This document shows, piece by piece, positions 15,183-24,625 of a stretch of 64,000 nucleotides of DNA (position 1 is the stretch's first letter; each line of letters opens with the position of its first letter). Location of the stretch: positions 1 through 64,000 of the forward strand of contig NZ_MSJP01000043.1 of NCBI RefSeq assembly GCF_014596525.1, written 5' to 3'. The notes beneath the pieces are model-generated. The model ran no database searches and was not told where the DNA came from. It saw only the letters and a list, made by a program, of their open reading frames with translations. This DNA is from Streptomyces sp. CBMA291 (lineage in GTDB: Bacteria; Actinomycetota; Actinomycetes; Streptomycetales; Streptomycetaceae). The position numbers were made by a program, and so were the translations under genes.

Positions 15183-16849
15183 ACCCCGCCAGCCCGAACA
15201 CCAGCCCGCTGTCCCCGGTTTTCGCGGGTCAGGGGCACGTCACTTTCCTCGGCGCAGGGCCGGGCGACCCCGGACTCCTGACCCTCCGGGCCGTCGAGGC
15301 CCTGGCCGGCGCGGACGTCCTGATCGCCGAGCCGGAGGTCCTCGAAGTCGTTCGCTGTCATGCGCGCGTTGGGGTGAGCACGCCCGAGCTGACGATAGTT
15401 GACGAAGCGTCAACAACCGCCGGTGTCCCCGTGTTGAGGGATGCCGCCAATCTTGTCATGGAGGCCGCGAGGGGCGGCAGGCGGGTGGTCCGTGCGGTGA
15501 CCGGCGACCCCGGTCTCGACGGGAACGCGGGCGCCGAGATGCTCGCCTGCGCCGCCGAGGGCATCCCCTTCGAGGTCGTGCCCGGCGTGGCCACGGCCGT
15601 CGGCGTGCCCGCGTACGCCGGTGTCCCGCTCCGGGACGCCCAGGGCACGGACGTGCGCTTCGTCGACGCCAGGACCGCCGACGAGCGGTGCTGGGCCGAG
15701 GTCGGCGCCTCCGACGGCACCGTCGTCGTGTCGACCTCGCTCGACGCGGTGGCCGCCGCCGCCGGTGAGCTGGTGGCCGCGGGCCGCAAGCCCGAGACCC
15801 CGCTCACCGTCACCATCGCCGGTACGACCACCCGGCAGCGGACCTGGAGCGCCACCCTCGGCACCATCGCCCAGGTCTTCAAGCAGGGCAAGATCCTCCC
15901 CTCGCCCGAGGGGCACCGGCCGGTCATAGCCGTCGTCGGCGAGGCCGTCGCCCCGGCGCGACGCGACCAGCTGTCGTGGTTCGAGTCCAAGCCGCTCTTC
16001 GGCTGGCGGGTCCTCGTGCCGCGCACCAAGGAGCAGGCCGCCTCGCTCTCCGACCAGCTGCGCTCGTACGGCGCGGTGCCGCACGAGGTGCCGACCATCG
16101 CCGTCGAGCCGCCGCGCACCCCCCAGCAGATGGAGCGCGCGGTCAAGGGTCTGGTCACCGGCCGTTACGAGTGGATCGCCTTCACCTCGGTCAACGCCGT
16201 CAAGGCGGTCCGGGAGAAGTTCGAGGAGTACGGGCTCGACGCCCGCGCCTTCGCCGGGATCAAGGTCGCGGCGGTGGGCGAGCAGACGGCCGCCGCGCTG
16301 GTCGACTTCGGCGTGAAGCCGGACCTGGTGCCCAGCGGCGAGCAGTCCGCCGCCGGTCTCCTGGAGGACTGGCCGCCGTACGACCCGGTTTTCGACCCGA
16401 TCGACCGCGTCTTCCTGCCGCGTGCCGACATCGCCACGGAGACGCTGGTCGCGGGCCTGATCGAGCTGGGCTGGGAGGTCGACGACGTCACCGCCTACCG
16501 GACCGTACGGGCCTCGCCGCCGCCGGCGGACACCCGTGAGGCGATCAAGGGCGGCGGCTTCGACGCGGTGCTCTTCACCTCCTCGTCGACCGTGCGGAAC
16601 CTGGTCGGCATCGCGGGCAAGCCGCACAACGTGACGGTCATCGCCTGCATCGGCCCCGCCACGGCCAAGACGGCCGAGGAGCACGGGCTGCGGGTGGACG
16701 TGCTGTCGCCCGAGCCCTCGGTGCACAAGCTCGCCGAGGCGCTGGCGGACTTCGGTCTGCGGCGCCGGGAGTCGGCCCTTGAGGCGGGGGACCCGGTCAC
16801 CCGCCCGAGCGAGCGGCGTCCGGGCGCGCGGCGCAGACGTACGACCTGA
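15179..16849 (+). CDS. hemD: Fused uroporphyrinogen-III C-methyltransferase / uroporphyrinogen-III synthase
   Basis: A 556-residue bifunctional protein. Residues about 20-250 are a SAM-dependent methyltransferase of the CobA type, with FLGAGPGDPGLLTLRA near 21-36, though some later motifs are diverged. Residues about 275-535 are uroporphyrinogen-III synthase (HemD), starting at GWRVLVPRTKEQAASLSDQL. This fusion is common in actinobacteria and makes uroporphyrinogen III and perhaps the methylated branch to siroheme or cobalamin; whether the methyltransferase half is active is uncertain. It starts with TTG overlapping the hemC stop codon. The tail is basic. A terminator follows. Confidence 0.93.
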   Translation: MNPASPNTSPLSPVFAGQGHVTFLGAGPGDPGLLTLRAVEALAGADVLIAEPEVLEVVRCHARVGVSTPELTIVDEASTTAGVPVLRDAANLVMEAARGGRRVVRAVTGDPGLDGNAGAEMLACAAEGIPFEVVPGVATAVGVPAYAGVPLRDAQGTDVRFVDARTADERCWAEVGASDGTVVVSTSLDAVAAAAGELVAAGRKPETPLTVTIAGTTTRQRTWSATLGTIAQVFKQGKILPSPEGHRPVIAVVGEAVAPARRDQLSWFESKPLFGWRVLVPRTKEQAASLSDQLRSYGAVPHEVPTIAVEPPRTPQQMERAVKGLVTGRYEWIAFTSVNAVKAVREKFEEYGLDARAFAGIKVAAVGEQTAAALVDFGVKPDLVPSGEQSAAGLLEDWPPYDPVFDPIDRVFLPRADIATETLVAGLIELGWEVDDVTAYRTVRASPPPADTREAIKGGGFDAVLFTSSSTVRNLVGIAGKPHNVTVIACIGPATAKTAEEHGLRVDVLSPEPSVHKLAEALADFGLRRRESALEAGDPVTRPSERRPGARRRRTT

Positions 16850-16912
16850 CCGGACCTCCGGCGGACGGCCAGGACCGTCCGGGAGGGTCCGGGAGGGTTC
16901 GGACGGTTTTCT

Positions 16913-16940
16913 AGGCGGGGCCTTTCGGGGCCCCGCCTTC
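16913..16940 (+). terminator. Terminator of the rex-hem operon
   Basis: A 10-bp perfect stem AGGCGGGGCC / GGCCCCGCCT with a six-base loop lies 64 bases after hemD; a second weaker inverted repeat follows near 17010-17030. Confidence 0.75.
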
Positions 16941-17079
16941 GTCGTGCCCGGAAGCGGGCAGACGGAGGCGGACCCGCCTCGGCCGGGCGCGGACGGGACG
17001 GCCCCGCCCTGGTCGTGCCCGGGGCCGGGCAACACCCTGTCGGTAAGTGCACCGTTTGTACGGGCGTAGCCTCGGGCGT

Positions 17080-18084
17080 ATGAACTCGTATGGATCTTTT
17101 CCCGGCGCCCGGCCGCGGCGGCTGCGGACCACGCCCGCCATGCGCCGGATGGTGGCCGAGACGCGGCTGAGTCCCGCCGATCTGATCCTCCCCGCGTTCG
17201 TGCGCGAGGGGATCACCGAGCCCGTGCCGATCCAGGCCATGCCCGGGGTCGTCCAGCACACCCGGGACACCCTGCGGAAGGCGGCGGTGGAGGCCCTGGA
17301 GGCGGGAGTCTCCGGGATCATGCTCTTCGGGGTGCCCGAGGACGCGAAGAAGGACGCCGCCGGAACGGCGGGCACGGACCCCGAGGGCATCCTCCAGGTC
17401 GCGCTGCGGGACGTGCGGGCCGAGGTCGGCGACGAGCTGGTGGTCATGTCGGACCTCTGCCTCGACGAGTACACCGACCACGGGCACTGCGGGGTCCTGG
17501 ACGCCGACGGGCGGGTCGACAACGACGCCACGCTGGAGCGGTACGCCGAGATGGCGCAGGTCCAGGCCGACGCGGGCGCCCATGTGGTGGGGCCCTCCGG
17601 GATGATGGACGGCCAGGTCGGGGTGATCCGGGACGCCCTGGACACCATCGGCAAGGAGGACGTGTCGATCCTCGCGTACACCGCGAAGTACTCCTCCGCC
17701 TTCTACGGCCCCTTCCGCGAGGCCGTCGGCTCCTCGCTCAAGGGCGACCGCAAGACCTACCAGCAGGACCCGGCCAATGTGCGCGAGTCGATGCGGGAGC
17801 TGGCGCTCGACCTGGAGGAGGGCGCCGACATGGTCATGGTGAAGCCGGCCGGCCCGTACCTCGACATCCTCGCGAAGGTCGCCGCCTCGGTGGACGTGCC
17901 GGTGGCCGCGTACCAGATCAGCGGTGAGTACGCGATGGTGGAGGCGGCGGCGGAGAAGGGCTGGATCGACCGCGAGCGGGCGATCCTGGAGACCCTGACG
18001 GGCATCCGGCGGGCCGGGGCGCAGATGATCCTCACCTACTGGGCCACCGAGGTCGCGCAGGGCCTGGGCCGCGGCGGGTACTGA
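17080..18084 (+). CDS. hemB: Delta-aminolevulinic acid dehydratase (porphobilinogen synthase)
   Basis: HemB condenses two 5-aminolevulinate molecules to porphobilinogen. The 334-residue protein has both Schiff-base lysines, in [15 protein letters not shown] and [12 protein letters not shown]. The metal-site loop reads [14 protein letters not shown]: the first and third of the three zinc cysteines are present but the middle one is Asp, a hybrid between the zinc type and the Mg/K type. The ATG at 17080 precedes the family start; there is no strong ribosome binding site. It follows the rex-hem operon behind a terminator, so it likely has its own promoter. Confidence 0.97.
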   Translation: MNSYGSFPGARPRRLRTTPAMRRMVAETRLSPADLILPAFVREGITEPVPIQAMPGVVQHTRDTLRKAAVEALEAGVSGIMLFGVPEDAKKDAAGTAGTDPEGILQVALRDVRAEVGDELVVMSDLCLDEYTDHGHCGVLDADGRVDNDATLERYAEMAQVQADAGAHVVGPSGMMDGQVGVIRDALDTIGKEDVSILAYTAKYSSAFYGPFREAVGSSLKGDRKTYQQDPANVRESMRELALDLEEGADMVMVKPAGPYLDILAKVAASVDVPVAAYQISGEYAMVEAAAEKGWIDRERAILETLTGIRRAGAQMILTYWATEVAQGLGRGGY

Positions 18085-18161
18085 GCCCGGAATGGTGGGC
18101 GGACGCCGTCCGGCGCACCCTGGAGAGGTAGCCGACAGGTACCTCGCCGGAGGTGGTCCTC

Positions 18162-18434
18162 ATGACGCACACACTCGTCGGATGGCACGTGGAGATGGAG
18201 TTCCGGGAGGAAGGTGACCGGACGCGGGCCGCGGCGATGGTGCGGCTCTCGGACGGCACCGAGTTCCGGGCCCACGGGACGGCGAACCGGCACCCTTCCG
18301 ATCCGGACCAGCTCCGGGTCGGCGAGGAGATCGCGGGCGCGCGGGCGCTGATGGACCTGGCCTCGCAGCTGCTCCAGAAGGCGCACACGGAGATCGACGC
18401 GGTGTCCGGCAGGACGTCGCACGCCCTTCGCTGA
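18162..18434 (+). CDS. DUF1876 domain protein
   Basis: A 90-residue protein of the DUF1876 family, common in actinobacteria, with an alpha-beta fold related to double-stranded-RNA-binding domains. It begins MTHTLVGWHVEMEF; the conserved stretch RHPSDPDQLRVGEEIAGARAL is visible near the middle. Function is unknown. ATG 18162 has GGAGG 8 bases upstream. It stands alone between hemB and a convergent argS. Confidence 0.85.
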   Translation: MTHTLVGWHVEMEFREEGDRTRAAAMVRLSDGTEFRAHGTANRHPSDPDQLRVGEEIAGARALMDLASQLLQKAHTEIDAVSGRTSHALR

Positions 18435-18450
18435 CCCCGGGACGGACCAG

Positions 18451-18493
18451 GACGAAGCCCCCGGCACGATGTCTCCGTGCCGGGGGCTTCGTC
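18451..18493. terminator. Bidirectional terminator between DUF1876 gene and argS
   Basis: A 17-bp perfect inverted repeat GACGAAGCCCCCGGCAC / GTGCCGGGGGCTTCGTC with a 9-base loop lies between convergent genes. Confidence 0.9.
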
Positions 18494-18507
18494 GTCGGAC
18501 CGGGGGA

Positions 18508-20277
18508 TCAGAGACGCTCGGGCGTCCTGATGCCGAGGAGCGCCATGCCCTGGTGGAGGGTGCGGGCGGTCAGGTCGCAGAGGAAGAGGCGGTTCTCCGC
18601 GACCTCACGGGCCGGTGCGGGCTTGATGACCGGGCACTGGTCGTAGAACGTCGTGTACAGCGAGGCCAGCTGGTAGAGATACGCGGCCAGCTTGTGCGGG
18701 GCGTGCTCCTCGGCCGATTCGAAGACGACCTCGCCGAACTGGTCCAGGTGCAGGCCGAGCGCGCGCTCGGCGGGGGCCAGCTCAAGCTCGGGGTGGGCCT
18801 GCGGGGTGCGGTCGCCCGCCTTGCCGAAGATCGACCGGATGCGCGCGTAGGCGTACTGGAGGTAGACCGAGGTGTCGCCGTTGAGCGAGACCATCTGGTC
18901 CAGGTCGAACTTGTAGTCGCGGGCGGCGGAGGTCGACAGGTCGGCGTACTTGACCGCGCCGATGCCCACGTACCGCCCGTTCTCCACGATCTCCGCCTCG
19001 GTCAGGCCCACCTTCTCGGCCTTCTCGCGGACGACGCCCGTGGCACGCTCGACGGCCTCGTCCAGCAGGTCCACCAGCCGGACCGTCTCGCCCTCACGGG
19101 TCTTGAACGGCTTGCCGTCCTTGCCGAGGACCGTGCCGAAGGCCAGCTGGACGGCGCGCACGTCGTCGCCCAGCCAGCCGGCCCTGCGGGCGGTCTCGAA
19201 GACCATCTTGAAGTGCAGCGACTGGCGGGCGTCGACCACGTAGAGCAGGGTCGTCGCCTTCAGGGAGCCGACCCGGTCGCGGATCGCGGAGAGGTCGGTC
19301 GCCGCGTAGCCGAAGCCGCCGTCGGACTTCTGGACGATCAGCGGGGTCGGGTTGCCGTCCGGGCCCTTCACATCGTCGAAGAAGACGCAGAGCGCGCCCT
19401 CGGAGCGGACGGCGACGCCCGTCTCCTCCAGGATGCGGCAGGTCTCCGCCAGCATGTCGTTGTAGCCGGACTCGCCGATGACGTCGGCGTCCCGGATGTC
19501 CATGTCGAGCTTGTCGAAGACCGAGTAGAAGTAGATCTTCGACTCGTCGACGAACCGCTGCCAGAGCGCGAGGGTCTCCTCGTCGCCCGCCTGGAGGTCG
19601 ACGACGCGCGCGCGGGCCCGGGTCTTGAACTCCTCGTCGGAGTCGAAGAGGGCGCGCGAGGCCTTGTAGAGCCTGTTCAGGTTCGACATGGCCTCCTCGC
19701 CCGAGACCTCGGTCTCCGGCGAGTGGTCCAGCTCGTGCGGGTGCTCGATCAGGAACTGGATGAGCATGCCGAACTGGGTGCCCCAGTCGCCGATGTGGTG
19801 GCGGCGGACCACCGTCTCGCCGGTGAACTCCAGGATCTCGACCATCGCGGCGCCGATCACGGCGGAGCGCAGGTGCCCGACGTGCATCTCCTTCGCCACG
19901 TTCGGCTGGGCGTAGTCGATGACCGTGGTGCCCGCCGACTCGTTGAACGGCACGCCGAGCCGGGCGTCGGCGGCGCGGGCCGCGAGGGTCCGCACGATCG
20001 CCGCGTCGGTCAGCGTGATGTTCAGGAAGCCGGGGCCCGAGACCTCGATCTCCCGCAGGACGTCGTTCTCCGGGATGGCCGCGACGACCTGGCCGGCCAG
20101 CTCGCGGGGGTTGCCCTTGAGCCGCTTGGCGAGGGCCAGGATGCCGTTGGCCTGGAAGTCGGCCCGGTCGCTTCGTCGGAGCAGCGGGTCGGCGGCGCCG
20201 GCTTCCGGCAGGGCTGCCGAGAGGCCGTCCGCGAGGCGCTGCTGCACGGTCGAGGCGAGGGAAGGGACCGAGGCCAT
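18508..20277 (-). CDS. argS: Arginyl-tRNA synthetase
   Basis: A 589-residue class I synthetase that charges tRNA-Arg. It has the N-terminal Add1-type domain (residues 1-100), the HIGH motif as HVGH in [13 protein letters not shown] near residue 130, and the C-terminal DALR anticodon-binding domain (ends near [10 protein letters not shown]). ArgRS usually lacks a canonical KMSKS; here [12 protein letters not shown] occupies that loop. ATG 20277 has GGAA upstream. It is divergent from lysS across a 230-base gap that holds two DnaA boxes. Confidence 0.98.
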   Translation of the reverse strand: MASVPSLASTVQQRLADGLSAALPEAGAADPLLRRSDRADFQANGILALAKRLKGNPRELAGQVVAAIPENDVLREIEVSGPGFLNITLTDAAIVRTLAARAADARLGVPFNESAGTTVIDYAQPNVAKEMHVGHLRSAVIGAAMVEILEFTGETVVRRHHIGDWGTQFGMLIQFLIEHPHELDHSPETEVSGEEAMSNLNRLYKASRALFDSDEEFKTRARARVVDLQAGDEETLALWQRFVDESKIYFYSVFDKLDMDIRDADVIGESGYNDMLAETCRILEETGVAVRSEGALCVFFDDVKGPDGNPTPLIVQKSDGGFGYAATDLSAIRDRVGSLKATTLLYVVDARQSLHFKMVFETARRAGWLGDDVRAVQLAFGTVLGKDGKPFKTREGETVRLVDLLDEAVERATGVVREKAEKVGLTEAEIVENGRYVGIGAVKYADLSTSAARDYKFDLDQMVSLNGDTSVYLQYAYARIRSIFGKAGDRTPQAHPELELAPAERALGLHLDQFGEVVFESAEEHAPHKLAAYLYQLASLYTTFYDQCPVIKPAPAREVAENRLFLCDLTARTLHQGMALLGIRTPERL

Positions 20278-20353
20278 GAGCTTCCGTTCCTGTTGAGTCC
20301 GGTGGGTCTGAATCGCCCGTCAAGTGTCCCACGGCGGCGCAACGGGGTTTCCC

Positions 20354-20398
20354 CGCCTGTGGACAACCCGGCCGCTCGATCTTTCGCCTGTGGACAAC
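20354..20398 (+). promoter_or_regulatory. Two perfect DnaA boxes between argS and lysS
   Basis: The 14-mer CGCCTGTGGACAAC occurs at 20354-20367 and again at 20385-20398, exactly 31 bases apart. Each includes TGTGGACAA, the reverse complement of the Streptomyces DnaA box TTGTCCACA. Same orientation and about three helical turns of spacing. They lie in the divergent promoter region. DnaA binding is inferred. Confidence 0.6.
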
Positions 20399-20507
20399 TG
20401 CGGAGAGCACTCTTCCGTCTGGGAGAATGAGGGACGTAGGGATGTCAGTCAGAACCCTTCAGGAAGAACCTCTCCAAGAACCTCCCCGGAAGAAGGACGT
20501 ACCGACC

Positions 20508-22232
20508 GTGGCACAGAGCAGCACCGAGACCGACTGGGTCTCCCGTTTCGCGGACGAGGTCATCGCCGAGTCGGAGCGACGTGCGCCTGGCAAACCGGTC
20601 GTCGTCGCCTCCGGCCTCTCCCCGTCCGGCCCGATCCACCTGGGCAACCTGCGCGAGGTCATGACCCCGCACCTGGTCGCCGACGAGATCCGCCGCCGGG
20701 GGTACGAGGTCAGGCACCTCGTCTCCTGGGACGACTACGACCGCTACCGCAAGGTGCCGAACGGCATCGAGGGCATCGACGCGTCCTGGGCCGAGCACAT
20801 CGGCAAGCCGCTGACCTCGGTCCCGGCGCCCGCGGGCTCCCCGCACGCCAACTGGGCCGAGCACTTCAAGGCCGCCATGGTCGAGTCGCTGGCCGAGCTG
20901 GGCGTCGAGTACGACCCCATCAGCCAGACCGAGCAGTACACGGCCGGCGCCTACCGCGAGCAGATCCTGCACGCCATGCGGCACCGCGCCGACATCGACG
21001 CGATCCTCGACCAGTACCGGACGAAGAAGGCGCCGAAGAAGCAGTCGCAGAAGCCGGTCGACGAGGCCGAGCTGGAGGCCGAGGAGGGCTCCGGCGCGGC
21101 GAGCGAGGACGACGGCTCCGGCGGCTCCTCGGGCTACTTCCCGTACAAGCCGTACTGCGGCCGGTGCGAGAAGGACCTGACGACCGTCACGTCGTACGAC
21201 GACGAGACCACCGAGCTGGCCTACACCTGCGTCTCCTGCGGCTTCGCCGAGACGGTGAAGCTCAACGAGTTCAACCGGGGCAAGCTGGTCTGGAAGGTCG
21301 ACTGGCCGATGCGCTGGGCGTACGAGGGCGTGATCTTCGAGCCCTCCGGCGTCGACCACTCCTCGCCCGGTTCGTCCTTCGTCGTCGGCGGGCAGATCGT
21401 CCGTGAGATCTTCGGCGGAGTGCAGCCGATCGGCCCGATGTACGCCTTCGTCGGCATCAGCGGCATGGCCAAGATGTCCTCCTCGCGCGGTGGCGTCCCG
21501 ACCGCCGCCGACGCGCTGAAGATCATGGAGGCCCCGCTGCTGCGCTGGCTGTACGCGCGCCGCAGGCCCAACCAGTCGTTCAAGATCGCCTTCGACCAGG
21601 AGATCCAGCGGCTCTACGACGAGTGGGACAAGCTGGAGGGCAAGGTCGCCGACGGCACCGTGCTGCCCGCCGACGCCGCCGCCCACTCCCGGGCCGCCCG
21701 CACGGCCGCCGGCGAGCTGCCGCGCACCCCGCGCCCGCTGCCGTACCGCACGCTCGCCTCGGTCATGGACATCACCGCGGGCCACGACGAGCAGACCCTG
21801 CGGATCCTGACCGAGCTGGACCCGGAGCACCCGGTCACCTCGCTCGACGAGGTCCGGCCGCGTCTCGACCGCGCCGAGAACTGGATCACCAGCCAGGTCC
21901 CGGCCGATCAGCGCACCATCGTCCGCGAGCAGCCCGACACCGAGCTGCTCGGCTCCCTGGATGACGAGGGCCGGGAGTCGCTCCGGCTGTTCCTTGAGGG
22001 CCTCGACACCCACTGGTCGCTCGACGGGCTCACCACCCTCGTCTACGGCGTCCCGAAGGTGATGGCCGGTCTCGACCCGGAGGCCAAGCCGACGCCCGAG
22101 CTGAAGCTGGCGCAGCGCGCCTTCTTCGCCCTGCTGTACAAGCTCCTGGTCAGCCGGGAGACCGGCCCGCGTCTGCCCACGCTGCTGCTCGCGGTCGGGG
22201 CCGAGCGGGTGCGGACGCTGCTCGGCGGCTGA
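20508..22232 (+). CDS. lysS: Lysyl-tRNA synthetase, class I
   Basis: A 574-residue class I LysRS, the archaeal-type enzyme found in some bacteria in place of the class II form. The HIGH-like motif is PIHLGN in SGLSPSGPIHLGNLRE near residue 38, and the KMSKS-like loop is GMAKMSSSRGG near residue 317. A zinc-ribbon-like insert has CGRCEKD and CVSCGF cysteine pairs (about residues 211-243) preceded by an acidic, Gly/Ser-rich linker. GTG 20508 gives the conserved N-terminus MAQSSTETDWVSRF, with AAGGA about 11 bases upstream; an in-frame ATG at 20427 would add 27 residues not seen in relatives. Divergent from argS. Confidence 0.95.
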   Translation: MAQSSTETDWVSRFADEVIAESERRAPGKPVVVASGLSPSGPIHLGNLREVMTPHLVADEIRRRGYEVRHLVSWDDYDRYRKVPNGIEGIDASWAEHIGKPLTSVPAPAGSPHANWAEHFKAAMVESLAELGVEYDPISQTEQYTAGAYREQILHAMRHRADIDAILDQYRTKKAPKKQSQKPVDEAELEAEEGSGAASEDDGSGGSSGYFPYKPYCGRCEKDLTTVTSYDDETTELAYTCVSCGFAETVKLNEFNRGKLVWKVDWPMRWAYEGVIFEPSGVDHSSPGSSFVVGGQIVREIFGGVQPIGPMYAFVGISGMAKMSSSRGGVPTAADALKIMEAPLLRWLYARRRPNQSFKIAFDQEIQRLYDEWDKLEGKVADGTVLPADAAAHSRAARTAAGELPRTPRPLPYRTLASVMDITAGHDEQTLRILTELDPEHPVTSLDEVRPRLDRAENWITSQVPADQRTIVREQPDTELLGSLDDEGRESLRLFLEGLDTHWSLDGLTTLVYGVPKVMAGLDPEAKPTPELKLAQRAFFALLYKLLVSRETGPRLPTLLLAVGAERVRTLLGG

Positions 22233-22265
22233 ACCGGGTGACGTCCGGCGGCTGAGCCGGTCGAC

Positions 22266-22307
22266 GTCGAAGGGCCGCCGCCCCGGTCGGGGTGGCGGCC
22301 CTTCGAC
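22266..22307. terminator. Bidirectional terminator between lysS and DUF2637 gene
   Basis: A 19-bp stem (22266-22284 with 22289-22307, one G-T pair) with a four-base loop lies between convergent genes. Confidence 0.9.
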
Positions 22308-22321
22308 ATGGCCGGGGCGGG

Positions 22322-23638
22322 TCAGGCGGAGTCGTGCTCGGCCATGCTGTCGTGGACCCGCTGCTTGATGCCCGGGAGGAGCTGGAAGAGCAGCTCCGTG
22401 CGGTCGGCGGGGAACTCGGGGAGTTCGTAGTACTCGGCGAGGGCGAGCGGCAGCTTCGCGTCGTCGGGGAAGTCGTTGTTGTCCTGGGCGTAGGACCACA
22501 TGAACTTGAAGACGTCCTCCTCGAACTCGTTCACCGGAGCCTGCGGCTCCTCGACGAACTCGGGGTAGGGGACGAACTCCTCGGGACCCGGCGGGGGGAA
22601 GTCCTCCGGGCCTTGCGGCACCGGGACCGGCATGGGTTCGAGACCCTCCACGATCCGGGGGTTGTAGCTGCCCTCGTAGGAGGCGGGGGAGACCGTCTGG
22701 GCCGCGAACCACTGGCTCTCGTGGGTGGACGGTCCCTCGGGCGCGCCCTCGGCCCCCGGCTGGACCGGGGACTGCGCCTGGGCCTGTGCCTGGTCCGGGG
22801 TCTGCGCCGGTATCTGGTCCGGGGCCTGTGCCTTTGCCTGGGCGGGGACCGGTCCCACCGGCTGCTGCGGTACGGGTACGGGCGCCGCCGGGACGATCGC
22901 CGGGGGCAGGGGCTGAAGGTGTTCCCGGGGCGGGGCGGGGAGGAGGGCCGTCTCGACGCCGGCGGCCGCGAGGCCCGCCGCCGCCGTCTCCGCCAGCGGC
23001 ACCCCGTAGCGCGCGAGGCGCAGCGGCATCAGGGCTTCCACCGGGGCCTTGCGGCGCCAGGCGCGGCCGTACCGGGCCTGGAGCCTGGCCTGGTAGATCA
23101 TCCGCTCCTGCTCCAACTTGATGACCTGCTCGTACGACCGTAGCTCCCACAGCTTCATCCGGCGCCACAGCCGGAACGTCGGCACGGGGGAGAGCAGCCA
23201 GCGGGTCAGCCGGACGCCCTCCATGTGCTTGTCGGCGGTGATGTCCGCGATCCGGCCGACGGCGTGCCGGGCGGCTTCGACGGCGACGACGAAGAGGACC
23301 GGGATCACCGCGTGCATGCCGACGCCCAGCGGGTCGGGCCAGGCGGCGGCGCCGTTGAAGGCGATGGTCGCGGCGGTCAGCACCCACGCGGTCTGGCGCA
23401 GCAGCGGGAAGGGGATCCGCAGCCAGGTGAGGAGCAGGTCGAGGGCGAGCAGTACGCAGATGCCCGCGTCGATGCCGATGGGGAAGAAGTAGGAGAAGGT
23501 GCCGAAGCCCTTGTCGATGGCGAGTTCGCGCACGGCGGCGTACGAACCCGCGAAGCCGATTCCGGCGATGATCAGCGCACCGCCGATGACGAGGCCGATG
23601 AGTACCCGGTGTGTGCGTGTCAGCTGCATCGCGGCCAC
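22322..23638 (-). CDS. DUF2637 membrane protein
   Basis: A 438-residue protein with four predicted membrane segments in the first 130 residues (around 10-32, 45-68, 80-100, 105-125), the DUF2637 region also seen in plasmid-spread proteins of Streptomyces. After it comes a basic helical part (RLWRRMKLWELRSYEQVIKLE, about 145-190), a long Pro/Ala/Gln-rich linker with PAQ and QAQAQ repeats (about 215-290), and an acidic conserved C-terminus (about 360-438). It may be a membrane-anchored adaptor; function is unknown. The GTG at 23638 has GGAGGGG 6 bases upstream. Confidence 0.75.
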   Translation of the reverse strand: MAAMQLTRTHRVLIGLVIGGALIIAGIGFAGSYAAVRELAIDKGFGTFSYFFPIGIDAGICVLLALDLLLTWLRIPFPLLRQTAWVLTAATIAFNGAAAWPDPLGVGMHAVIPVLFVVAVEAARHAVGRIADITADKHMEGVRLTRWLLSPVPTFRLWRRMKLWELRSYEQVIKLEQERMIYQARLQARYGRAWRRKAPVEALMPLRLARYGVPLAETAAAGLAAAGVETALLPAPPREHLQPLPPAIVPAAPVPVPQQPVGPVPAQAKAQAPDQIPAQTPDQAQAQAQSPVQPGAEGAPEGPSTHESQWFAAQTVSPASYEGSYNPRIVEGLEPMPVPVPQGPEDFPPPGPEEFVPYPEFVEEPQAPVNEFEEDVFKFMWSYAQDNNDFPDDAKLPLALAEYYELPEFPADRTELLFQLLPGIKQRVHDSMAEHDSA

Positions 23639-23755
23639 CCGCGACCCCTCCCGTCAATCGACAACCCGCCGCTCAGAGTCGCACATGTGCGCGGAGCCCG
23701 GCCCTCGGGGGAGGGACGGGCTCCTGGCGATGTGCCTGTCTGCGTTGGTTTGTGA

Positions 23756-24496
23756 CTACTTGTTGGCTGCCGCGATGGCGGCGACGGCTTCCTTGGCGGC
23801 GGTCGTCGCGCCGTTGGCGATCGTCGTCTCGCTCGGGGTGGGGGCGCCCGCGTAACCGGCGCCGTTGTAGGAGAGCAGCACCAGCACGTTGCCGGAGCGG
23901 GCGATCACGGAGGTGTAGACGAAGTCCTCGTCCGTCTTGCGCAGCTGGTACGTCACCGTCTTGGCCTCTTCGCCGATGCCCGTGGCGGCGACGGTGCGGA
24001 GCTTCTTGGCGCCCTGGGTCTCCTGGACCTTGGCCAGCTCCTTGGCGAGGTTCTGCCGGGCGCGCTCCTGGCCGCTGCCGAGGGTGAGGTCCGAGGTGTA
24101 GCGGTAGAAGGACACGTCGAGCCAGCGGTACTGCGAGCCCTTCACGCCCTTGTCGTCCAGGCCGTTCCACGAGCAGCCGCCGCGGCTGGTGAGGTCGCTG
24201 GAGGGGGCGGGGGTGCCCGCCTTGGTCTTCGCCTTGGGCACCAGGGCGTCGATGGTCTTGGCGGTGACCGCCTTGCAGGCCTCGGGCAGCTTGGCGAACT
24301 TCGCGGGCTCGACCGTCTTCGTCGTCTGCGCGGGCGAGGGCGTCTCGGACGCCGTGGCGGTGGCCTTGTCCTTCGCCCCGGACGCCCCGGTGTCGCCCGA
24401 GCCGCCGGAGTCCGAGGAGCAGCCGGCGACGAGGAGCATCGCCGGGACGGCGGCGCAGGCGAGTATGCGGGTGAGGCGCGGAGCTGTTCGCTGCAT
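23756..24496 (-). CDS. DUF3558 lipoprotein
   Basis: A 246-residue secreted lipoprotein: signal sequence RILACAAVPAMLLVAG and lipobox cysteine at residue 26 (VAGCSS), then a Ser/Thr/Ala-rich linker and a DUF3558 domain (about residues 60-246) containing CKAVTAKTIDALVPKAK and RGGCSWNG. The two domain cysteines likely pair outside the cell. Function is unknown; related lipoproteins occur near lipid and wall genes in actinobacteria. AAGGAA lies upstream of the ATG. A second family member follows upstream on the same strand. Confidence 0.85.
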   Translation of the reverse strand: MQRTAPRLTRILACAAVPAMLLVAGCSSDSGGSGDTGASGAKDKATATASETPSPAQTTKTVEPAKFAKLPEACKAVTAKTIDALVPKAKTKAGTPAPSSDLTSRGGCSWNGLDDKGVKGSQYRWLDVSFYRYTSDLTLGSGQERARQNLAKELAKVQETQGAKKLRTVAATGIGEEAKTVTYQLRKTDEDFVYTSVIARSGNVLVLLSYNGAGYAGAPTPSETTIANGATTAAKEAVAAIAAANK

Positions 24497-24625
24497 GGTT
24501 CCTTCAGTCGCTTGTCGTACGGTCCGGCCGGTCCGGCGCGGGCGTGGGTACGGCCACGGCGTGGGGCCACGGGTACGCCGACACGTTACGTGCTCGACCC
24601 GTGCTCACGGACCGGAGCCGGGCGA

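Noticed and set aside
20445..23657. A 1070-codon minus-strand frame across lysS and DUF2637 genes
   Set aside because: Antisense to lysS with Arg/Gly/His-rich composition and no known domain; GC-frame artefact.
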